Source of the DNA: Erysipelotrichaceae bacterium | GTDB lineage: Bacteria; Bacillota_I; Bacilli_A; Erysipelotrichales; Erysipelotrichaceae | NCBI GenBank assembly: GCA_017454765.1 | Contig: JAFTCJ010000021.1 | Span: 1-64,000, forward strand | Direction of reading: 5' to 3' | DNA: 64,000 bases | Shown here: in pieces, positions 58,031 through 64,000 of the stretch | Layout: the number at the start of each line of letters is the position of its first letter | Position numbering within the stretch: the first letter of the stretch is position 1 | Made by a program: the position numbers and the translations under genes | The notes under the pieces: generated by a model | Seen by the model: the letters and a program-made list of their open reading frames with translations, nothing else | The model's database searches: none | Told to the model about the DNA's origin: nothing

Positions 58031-59482
58031 ATGTATCATATCAGTGATATCAAAAGGTTTCTGCGTTGCGAACGGCTTTACTCTTACAAAAAAGACGAGA
58101 ACAGCGTGTTTCGGCCGTATCTGCGTTCCGATGACAATATCTTTGAGCTGATAAAGGTGTTTCTCGGTATAGAAAATTGTTACGAAGGTGTCAGAAATGA
58201 TCCTGCAGACAGGTTCTTCAGTGAGATAGATCATTACGACTGGTTTATTCATCCGCGCTTTATGGACAATCAGATGCGCATGAATATTCCTTTCATGCAC
58301 AAGAAAGACGGCTGCTTCGATCTGTATTTTCTCTATTACGGAACGATCGTCAAAGAGCTGGATCTGCTGACATACCGCATCAGCACACAGGTCCTGGAAC
58401 GTCAGGGCATCAGGACAGATGATGTCTATCTGATCTATCTCAACGGAGACTATGTAAATGAGGGAGAAATGGATCCCTCAAGGCTCTTTGTCTGTACCGA
58501 TACATTCAAAGGGAAAAAGATACGTGATCTGATCGCTCAGGACAGCGTCGATTACGAGGACTGCATCAGAAAGATGGAGGAATTCGATCCCGAAAGCCAG
58601 CCGGCAAAGAAAGGAAGATATTGCCGGATGATGGGCCTTTGCGAATACTATGAGCGCTGCTTCCCGGATGAGGAGGATGAAGCAGACGATTCCATCCTGA
58701 CACTGGTCTCTTCCGCAAACAAAAACAAGATGTACAGGCAGGGCATCCTGACGCTGAAGGATGCCGATCCCGATCAGCTTGAAGGAAGCAAGGTCCAGTA
58801 TGCCCAGATCATGGCTTCCCGCAACAACGGCGTATTCGTTGACAGGTATCCGCTGAAACTGTGGCTGGAAAAACTTTCGGAAAGACCGATCTCCTTCATC
58901 GATTTCGAATGGGACTGCTATCTGCTTCCCGTTTATGAGAAGATGAAGCCTCTGGATGATGTCTGTTTCGAGTTTGCGCTGTATTACATCGACGAAAAAG
59001 GGCACATGGAACACAGGACGTTTGTCTCGACCGGTGACTGCCGAAAGGAGTTCATCGAGGCACTGCTGGAATATCTGCCCGAAAAGGGACCGATCCTGGC
59101 TTACAACGCCCAGGGAGCGGAATGTCTGCGCCTGCTGGAACTGGCACAGATGTTTCCCGAATACGAAGAAAAACTGGAAGCGATCGTTGCACGTTTCCAT
59201 GACCTGGCGATGCCGTTCATTGAAGGCCTGGTTTACGACATCCGGATGCAGGGAAACTATTCATTGAAGAAACTCGTGGATATCTGTTCCGACTACTCTT
59301 ATCAGGATCTTGATATCTATGACGGAATGGAAGCCGTATACAGCTGGCGGGATATCGGAAAAGGCGATCCCGAAAGCGACGATCGGATCGTTGAGAATCT
59401 GAAGGAATACTGTTCGCTGGATGCCTACGGACTGTTCCTGGTTTACAAATGGCTGATACAACTCATCGTTGAGTCTAAATAG
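58031..59482 (+). CDS. DUF2779-family protein, probable Fe-S nuclease
   Basis: 483 residues. The N-terminus ISDIKRFLRCERL (Cys13) resembles the start of Cas4-like PD-(D/E)XK nucleases, and GTIVKELDLLTYRI may hold acidic and Lys residues of that fold. Cys198, Cys204 and Cys210 form a spaced cluster that with Cys13 could bind an iron-sulphur centre. The C-terminal DUF2779 half has FIDFEWD (Asp-x-Glu), ILAYNAQGAECLRL and a late Asp in CSLDAYGLF, as in DEDD exonucleases. Domain naming is by eye. hpf follows after 17 nt; no defence partner is nearby. Confidence 0.7.
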   Translation: MYHISDIKRFLRCERLYSYKKDENSVFRPYLRSDDNIFELIKVFLGIENCYEGVRNDPADRFFSEIDHYDWFIHPRFMDNQMRMNIPFMHKKDGCFDLYFLYYGTIVKELDLLTYRISTQVLERQGIRTDDVYLIYLNGDYVNEGEMDPSRLFVCTDTFKGKKIRDLIAQDSVDYEDCIRKMEEFDPESQPAKKGRYCRMMGLCEYYERCFPDEEDEADDSILTLVSSANKNKMYRQGILTLKDADPDQLEGSKVQYAQIMASRNNGVFVDRYPLKLWLEKLSERPISFIDFEWDCYLLPVYEKMKPLDDVCFEFALYYIDEKGHMEHRTFVSTGDCRKEFIEALLEYLPEKGPILAYNAQGAECLRLLELAQMFPEYEEKLEAIVARFHDLAMPFIEGLVYDIRMQGNYSLKKLVDICSDYSYQDLDIYDGMEAVYSWRDIGKGDPESDDRIVENLKEYCSLDAYGLFLVYKWLIQLIVESK

Positions 59483-59499
59483 AAAAGAGGAGGTATACT

Positions 59500-60027
59500 A
59501 TGAAATTCGCTATTTACGGTGAAAATGTAACGATCAATGACAAGATGAGAGAAAAGATTGAAAATCGTCTTTCGGAGCTCAACAAATACGTTGTCATTGA
59601 TGAGGCACAGAGTGCCAAGGTTACAGTGAAGATCTACGGAGACGCACTGAAAGTAGAAGTGAATGTACCTACGAAAGTAGGGCTGATGAGATCAGAAGTC
59701 GTTCATGAGGATTTCTCCACCGCCGTCGATCTGGCGATCGACAAACTGGAGGATCAGATCAGAAGACAGAAGGGCAGACTTTCCAGAAGACACAAGGAAT
59801 CTCTGGCTGAAAACTTCTATGAAATCGAGGAGATCGAGGAAGAGAATGATACGCCTGTCAGGACCAAGACGGTCTATGCCGACGAGATGATCCTGGATGA
59901 AGCGATCATGCGCATGGAGATGCTGTCACATTCGTTCTTCATCTACAGGGATGCGGACAGTGAGAAGCTGGCGGTCGTATACAAGAGAAATGACGGAGGT
60001 TACGGGCTGATCGAGATCAGCGAATAA
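59500..60027 (+). CDS. hpf: Ribosome hibernation-promoting factor, long form
   Basis: Dimerises 70S ribosomes into inactive 100S particles. 175 residues. The N-terminal RaiA-like domain (1-100) starts MKFAIYGENVTINDKMREKI, a charged linker follows, and the C-terminal dimerisation domain (about 120-175) has HSFFIYRDADSEKLAVVYKRNDGGYGLIE. GAGGAGGT precedes the ATG. A small gene follows 3 nt after its stop. Confidence 0.95.
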   Translation: MKFAIYGENVTINDKMREKIENRLSELNKYVVIDEAQSAKVTVKIYGDALKVEVNVPTKVGLMRSEVVHEDFSTAVDLAIDKLEDQIRRQKGRLSRRHKESLAENFYEIEEIEEENDTPVRTKTVYADEMILDEAIMRMEMLSHSFFIYRDADSEKLAVVYKRNDGGYGLIEISE

Positions 60028-60030
60028 GAT

Positions 60031-60354
60031 ATGAAAAGGGAGCTACAAAACGGATTCGGGAAAGATAAATTTTTAGTTGAACAGCTCACACGCAATTATA
60101 TCAACAGCAAAAGGATCATCAGAGAGGCACAGAACAACATCAGGAAGTATTCAGATGACAGACTGGACATGCATATGAAGGTCATATGTCATATTGAATA
60201 TGTGATAGAATCTCTGGACGATCAGGACAGATTCATTATCGAAAATGAAGTGATGATGGGAAGAAGCGGAAAGTGGTTTCTGGGTTTCTATTCTCCCACC
60301 TGTTACTACAAGCACCGGAAAAGAGCTTATGCCAACTTTCTGCGTTGTCTGTGA
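60031..60354 (+). CDS. Small basic protein, possibly MG284/MPN403-like
   Basis: A 107-residue basic helical protein. The end, with WFLGFYSPTCYYKHRKRAYANFL, resembles a DNA-binding helix-turn-helix like sigma region 4 and recalls the MG284/MPN403 family of Mollicutes and relatives. I cannot confirm the family. It starts 3 nt after hpf without a visible Shine-Dalgarno, so it is probably coupled to hpf. ptsI has its own promoter partly inside its 3' end. Confidence 0.6.
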   Translation: MKRELQNGFGKDKFLVEQLTRNYINSKRIIREAQNNIRKYSDDRLDMHMKVICHIEYVIESLDDQDRFIIENEVMMGRSGKWFLGFYSPTCYYKHRKRAYANFLRCL

Positions 60355-60373
60355 CTGCTTCAGGAAGTATAAT
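60345..60373 (+). promoter_or_regulatory. ptsI promoter
   Basis: -35 TTGTCT (60345-60350), 17-nt spacer, -10 TATAAT (60368-60373). Predicted start near 60380, leader of about 20 nt with GAGAGG. No cre-like site is seen here, unlike at ptsH. Confidence 0.65.
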
Positions 60374-60400
60374 GAATAATATAAAAAGAGAGGAAAAAAC

Positions 60401-62110
60401 ATGTATTTAAAAGGAATAGCTACATCAAGCGGTATTGCGATCGGCAAGGTCTACAAACTGGAACAGCCGACGATCGTGATCAGTGAAGGTAGCAAGGATC
60501 CCGAAAAGGAACTTCAGGTTTTTGAAGACGCCCTTACAAAGACGATCAGTGACATTGAACAGATCAAGGAAAGAGCGAGCGCAACACTGGCTCCGGAAGA
60601 ACTGGCGATCTTTGATGCCCATCTGATGATGGCTCAGGACCCGGAATTCAAGGATCAGATCACCGGTATGATCAAGGACGGTTCCGGTGCCGATCAGGCG
60701 ACCAAGACGGTCTCCGATATGATGATCTCAATGTTTGAATCAATGGATGATGCTTATTTCAAGGAAAGAGCAGCTGATATCAAGGATGTTTCATTCAGAT
60801 TATTGTGCAATATCCTCGGTCTGACTATTCCTGACCTGACGACGATCGACGAGGAAGTCGTCATCGTAGCCGAAGAGATGACACCCTCCGATACGGCACA
60901 GCTCAACAAGAAATATGCACTGGGCTTTGTCACCGAGATCGGCGGCAAGACATCGCATGCGGCGATCATGGCGGTTGCTTTGGGTCTTCCTGCTGTCGTC
61001 GGCTGCACCGGCATCATGGCTTCATGCAAGCACGGCGATAAGATCATCCTCGATGCAAAAGAAGGCGATGTCATCGTCAATCCGAGTGATGAGCAGCTGA
61101 AGGAATATGAAGAGAAGCGTATCCGCTTCCTGGAAGAAAAAGCAGCACTTCAGGTACTGCTCGACAAGCCGTCGATCACTCTTGACGGTCATCAGGTTGA
61201 ACTGGTCGCCAATATCGGTTCACCGAAGGACATGGACAACGTGATCGAAAACGGTGCCGAAGGTGTCGGTCTATACCGTACGGAATTCCTTTATATGGAA
61301 TCAACGGACGACTTCCCGAGTGAGGAAGATCAGTTCAATGCCTATAAGGTCGTTCTGGAAAGAGCGGAAGGAAAGAGGATCGTTGTCAGAACGCTGGATA
61401 TCGGCGGTGACAAGAAGCTTCCTTACTTCGAATTCGATCCGGAGATGAACCCCTTCCTGGGATACCGTGCGATCAGACTGTGTCTGGACCGCAAGGATAT
61501 CTTCAAGACACAGGTCAGAGCACTGCTGCGTGCTTCCGTCTACGGCAAGCTCGCCATCATGTTCCCGATGATCGCTACGATCGATGAGTTCAGGGCTGCC
61601 AAGGACTTCGTTCTGGAAACCAAGGAAGAACTGAAAGGTGAGGGTATCCCTGTTTCCGATGAGATCGAGATCGGTATGATGGTCGAGATCCCTGCTTCGG
61701 CAGTGCTGGCAGATGAATTCGCGAAATATGCGGACTTCTTCTCCATCGGAACCAATGACCTGATACAGTACTCCATGGCTGCCGACAGAATGTCCGAGAA
61801 GGTCGCATATCTGTATCAGCCTCTGAATCCTTCGATCCTGCGTCTGATCAAGATGACGATCGACGGTGCGCATTCTCAGGGCAGATGGTGCGGTATGTGC
61901 GGCGAAATGGGCGGAGACCCGATGGCTGCACCGGTACTGCTCGGTCTGGGACTGGATGAATTCTCCATGTCCGCAACCAAGATCCTTCCGACCAGAAAGA
62001 TCATCACTTCCCTGAACAAGAAGGAAATGGAAGAACTTGCACAGAAGGCTCTGAAATGCCATACTGAGTCCGAAGTGAGCGAGCTGGTCAAGAGCGTACT
62101 GAAAGGCTGA
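60401..62110 (+). CDS. ptsI: Phosphoenolpyruvate--protein phosphotransferase (enzyme I)
   Basis: First enzyme of the PTS, passing phosphate from PEP to HPr. 569 residues. The phosphohistidine is His186 in GGKTSHAAIMA, the PEP-binding barrel has FLYMESTDDFPSEEDQF, IGTNDLIQYSMAADR and the Cys of CGMCGEMGGDP. AGAGAGGAAAAA precedes the ATG. It is not in an operon with ptsH (26260), unlike the common ptsHI order. Confidence 0.97.
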   Translation: MYLKGIATSSGIAIGKVYKLEQPTIVISEGSKDPEKELQVFEDALTKTISDIEQIKERASATLAPEELAIFDAHLMMAQDPEFKDQITGMIKDGSGADQATKTVSDMMISMFESMDDAYFKERAADIKDVSFRLLCNILGLTIPDLTTIDEEVVIVAEEMTPSDTAQLNKKYALGFVTEIGGKTSHAAIMAVALGLPAVVGCTGIMASCKHGDKIILDAKEGDVIVNPSDEQLKEYEEKRIRFLEEKAALQVLLDKPSITLDGHQVELVANIGSPKDMDNVIENGAEGVGLYRTEFLYMESTDDFPSEEDQFNAYKVVLERAEGKRIVVRTLDIGGDKKLPYFEFDPEMNPFLGYRAIRLCLDRKDIFKTQVRALLRASVYGKLAIMFPMIATIDEFRAAKDFVLETKEELKGEGIPVSDEIEIGMMVEIPASAVLADEFAKYADFFSIGTNDLIQYSMAADRMSEKVAYLYQPLNPSILRLIKMTIDGAHSQGRWCGMCGEMGGDPMAAPVLLGLGLDEFSMSATKILPTRKIITSLNKKEMEELAQKALKCHTESEVSELVKSVLKG

Positions 62111-62132
62111 TTCTTTCAGGAAAAAACATCGA

Positions 62133-62163
62133 AAAAGGCTATCGTGATCGGTAGCCTTTTCTG
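62133..62163 (+). terminator. Terminator after ptsI
   Basis: AAAAGGCTA (62133-62141) pairs with TAGCCTTTT (62152-62160), 10-nt loop, followed by CTG; the U-tract is the 3' arm itself. Confidence 0.78.
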
Positions 62164-62174
62164 ATGCAATTTTT

Positions 62175-62204
62175 TTGTCATTTACAAATAATTCGTATTA
62201 AAAT
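62175..62204 (+). promoter_or_regulatory. Promoter of the YebC-family gene
   Basis: -35 TTGTCA (62175-62180), 18-nt spacer, -10 TAAAAT (62199-62204). A short leader carries GAGGTGA before the ATG at 62232. Confidence 0.6.
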
Positions 62205-62231
62205 AGATGTAGTTAAAAAAGAGGTGAATTT

Positions 62232-62951
62232 ATGGGAAGAGCGCATGAAGTAAGAGCTGCGGCAATGGCTAAGACTGCCGCAATGAAATCGAAGGTTTAT
62301 TCTAGGTACGGCAAGGAGATTTATATTGCCGCTAAATCAGGCGTTCCTGACCCGGAAATGAACCTCACATTAAGATCCAAAATCAAGGAAGCCAAGGCCA
62401 ATCAGGTCCCGGCTGATGTCATCAAAAGAGCGATCGAAAAGGCCAAAGGCGGAACCGGTGAGTCTTATGATTCACTCCGCTATGAAGGTTTCGGACCGGG
62501 CAGTGCAACGATCATCATCGACTGTCTGACAGACAATTCCAACAGGACGGTCGCAGCGATGAACCAGTGTTTCAACAAGTCTCACTGCAAGATGGGCGTC
62601 AAGGGTTCCGTATCCTTCACTTACGACAACCTGGGTGTCCTTTCGTTCAAATATGAAGACGAGGATGCGATGCTGGAGAAGCTGATCGACGCCAATGTGG
62701 ATGTCGATGACATCGAAGTGGAAGACGGAGAGATGACAGTCTATGTCCAGCCTACCGATCTGCACAAGGCACAGGAAGCGATCGACGAACTGATCCCGGA
62801 CTGTGAATATTCCGTCTGCGCGATCAAGATGCTGCCGCAGGAATATGTGAAACTCGAAGATGAGCACGATAAGGAAATGTGGCAGAGACTGCTGGACAAT
62901 CTCAATGAAGTCGATGATGTCCAGGAGATCTATCACAACGTAGAAATGTAA
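62232..62951 (+). CDS. YebC/PmpR family protein, YeeN type
   Basis: A 239-residue member of the YebC/TACO1 family, related to proteins that relieve ribosome stalling at proline runs or act as regulators. The N-terminus MGRAHEVRAAAMAKTAAMKS with SRYGKEIYIAAKSG, in place of the usual SKWANIKHRK form, places it in the YeeN branch. The central VPADVIKRAIEKAKG and YEGFGPGS are typical. GAGGTGA precedes the ATG. Confidence 0.9.
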   Translation: MGRAHEVRAAAMAKTAAMKSKVYSRYGKEIYIAAKSGVPDPEMNLTLRSKIKEAKANQVPADVIKRAIEKAKGGTGESYDSLRYEGFGPGSATIIIDCLTDNSNRTVAAMNQCFNKSHCKMGVKGSVSFTYDNLGVLSFKYEDEDAMLEKLIDANVDVDDIEVEDGEMTVYVQPTDLHKAQEAIDELIPDCEYSVCAIKMLPQEYVKLEDEHDKEMWQRLLDNLNEVDDVQEIYHNVEM

Positions 62952-62956
62952 AAAAG

Positions 62957-62990
62957 AAATGTGAACCGGAAGGTTCACATTTTGATTTCA
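62957..62990. terminator. Bidirectional terminator between the YebC gene and tmcAL
   Basis: AAATGTGAACC (62957-62967) pairs with GGTTCACATTT (62972-62982), loop GGAA, then TGATTT. Its 3' part includes the last codons of the convergent tmcAL. Confidence 0.86.
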
Positions 62991-64000
62991 GGTCCCTGCA
63001 GACATCTTCTGATGTAGTTCTGGGGATCTTTTTTATAAGATGCGTAGAGCAGTTCGGCTTTCCACTGCAGCTGTTTGTAGGGTTCCGGTATCTGTTTGAA
63101 CAGCGTCACCGGATTCATGTTTTCTTTCATCTGTTTGAGATAGCTGCGGCCTTTTTCATTGAAACCGAGAACTCTGATGAAGTCAGCCTCTGGAAGCGTT
63201 TCGACATCTTTCTTTCTGATATGACAGGCGATGTGGACCAGGATCCGCTGTATCCTTGATCTGGTGTAGCGTCTGGAGATCGATGCTTCCATGAAGGATT
63301 CATAGTCATCGTATCTCACGGCATTTTCTTTCAGGAGGTTTTCGATGCCTTCGCTGACCAGGAATATCTCCGATAGTTCTTCTCTGTCCATCGTGAACAG
63401 CAGTCTTCTGATATAAGGATAGAGATCTTTGTTGAACAGGGGTTCTTCGATTGCGACCGGTGTGCAGGAAGAGACATCTCTTCCTTCTTGAACTGCCTTG
63501 CGTATGGCAGAAGCGGAACAGATCAGATCCAGCTCTTTTGAATGAAAGTCATTCGTCCGCTGTATGGAAACCGGGATCATGCCCGTATATTTCGTGGCTT
63601 TCAGATAGGCCACCGCCAGCATGTCGTTGGGATAGAGCGATCCGCTTAGAAGACCGTATGATTTGGGATAGGAGTTTCCGTCATGCATCAGCTGTTTCAG
63701 TCTTGTGACATCGACTTCCAGTTCGGCATATTTCTTCAGTTCTTCCAGATTGTTGGTCTCCGATCCGAAAACCAGGGTATCGGCACCCATCCTGTCAAGA
63801 CAGCTTACGGCTTGTTTTCCGAAAACATAGGCATTCTGAACGGTATGGATGAAAGGCAGTTCGATGATCAGATCGACGCCGTTGTCCAGAGCTGCCTTCG
63901 TCTTTTCATATTTATCGATGATCGAGATATCCCCGCGCTGGGTAAAAGGACCGGACATGCAGGCGATCAGCAGATCCGGGTCAGTGAGCCTTCTCGCTTC
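62975..64000 (-). CDS. tmcAL: tRNA(Met) cytidine acetate ligase, 5' end outside the window
   Basis: An acetate-dependent enzyme that makes N4-acetylcytidine at the wobble position of elongator tRNA-Met. The reading frame is open to the window edge and 341 residues are visible. MSGPFTQRGDISIIDKYEK, IELPFIHTVQNAYVFG and FGSETNN match the TmcAL/YlbM family. The nucleotidyltransferase motif near the N-terminus (GxxH-type) should lie just outside. An internal ATG at 63958 is not the start, because the residues before it (EARRLTDPDLLIAC) also match the family. Confidence 0.92.
   Translation of the reverse strand, partial: EARRLTDPDLLIACMSGPFTQRGDISIIDKYEKTKAALDNGVDLIIELPFIHTVQNAYVFGKQAVSCLDRMGADTLVFGSETNNLEELKKYAELEVDVTRLKQLMHDGNSYPKSYGLLSGSLYPNDMLAVAYLKATKYTGMIPVSIQRTNDFHSKELDLICSASAIRKAVQEGRDVSSCTPVAIEEPLFNKDLYPYIRRLLFTMDREELSEIFLVSEGIENLLKENAVRYDDYESFMEASISRRYTRSRIQRILVHIACHIRKKDVETLPEADFIRVLGFNEKGRSYLKQMKENMNPVTLFKQIPEPYKQLQWKAELLYASYKKDPQNYIRRCLQGPEIKM

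Noticed and set aside
58031..59482. CRISPR Cas4 or an adaptation module
   Set aside because: No repeats, Cas1 or Cas2 are present; the C-terminal half is DUF2779-like, so only a distant nuclease resemblance is kept.
61301..62062. 253-residue minus-strand frame
   Set aside because: Shadow of ptsI; the plus-strand product matches enzyme I along its full length.
1..64000. Prophage, insertion sequence, integrative element or CRISPR array
   Set aside because: No integrase, transposase, terminal inverted repeats, attachment-site duplication or spaced repeat array was seen; gene order is core-genome throughout.

Overview
The window looks like ordinary core chromosome from a low-to-moderate GC member of the Bacillota. 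The conserved clusters cdaA-cdaR-glmM, rpsF-ssb-rpsR-yybS-gdpP-rplI-dnaB, rpmE-tdk-prfA-prmC and ychF-tilS-hpt-ftsH-hslO-dusB are all Firmicutes-type. A possible MG284/MPN403-like small protein, an MglBAC sugar importer and a compact one-carbon operon hint at Erysipelotrichia. That class assignment is inference from gene content only. I see no prophage, transposase, insertion sequence or CRISPR array.

Layout. 1-920: three tRNAs on the minus strand, then dut followed after 1 nt by tRNA-Arg. 945-4712: c-di-AMP synthesis and GlmM. 4712-15633: an envelope-rich stretch with a two-component system, alpha/beta hydrolase, membrane-anchored MurF-like ligase, Ddl, a 27-residue membrane peptide, a VanY-type carboxypeptidase, a class B sortase-like protein, a membrane-anchored glucosaminidase, and RluB. 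15613-26158: RqcH opposite the S6/SSB/S18 operon, c-di-AMP phosphodiesterase, L9, DnaB, an M23 peptidase, an HtrA-like protease and RlmH. 26165-35602: ptsH with tandem cre-like operators, phosphoglucomutase, TrmR, two unrecognised genes, MurA, L31, Tdk, RF1 and PrmC. 35601-46059: a GNAT protein, YchF, TilS, Hpt, FtsH, Hsp33, DusB, Ung and FolC from one palindromic promoter, and uridine phosphorylase. 46083-50423 (minus strand): fhs-fchA-folD, an ECF S component and a degenerate Fic-like protein. 50490-53610: a trpXYZ-type ABC importer behind a tryptophan T-box. 53648-57370: mglBAC. 57379-64000: a zinc-ribbon membrane protein, a DUF2779 probable nuclease, long HPF, ptsI, a YebC/YeeN protein and a truncated TmcAL.

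The most interesting layer is promoter architecture rather than gene content. Ten genes carry a -10 hexamer exactly 6 nt before the ATG and have no Shine-Dalgarno sequence, which predicts leaderless mRNAs. Two of these, ung and folC, diverge from one perfectly palindromic -10 box, so each start codon sits 6 nt from the same 10-bp element. In at least five places an intrinsic terminator's T-tract runs almost directly into the next gene's -10 box.

Other points worth checking are a FolD lacking the usual cyclohydrolase lysine beside a separate cyclohydrolase (FchA), a sortase-like protein with no arginine after its catalytic cysteine, a Ddl with a Lys/Ala/Gly-rich insert, and the trmR-linked pair of unrecognised genes at 28828-30887. 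All coordinates were read by eye. Start codons were moved to internal ATGs where a Shine-Dalgarno or -10 box required it.
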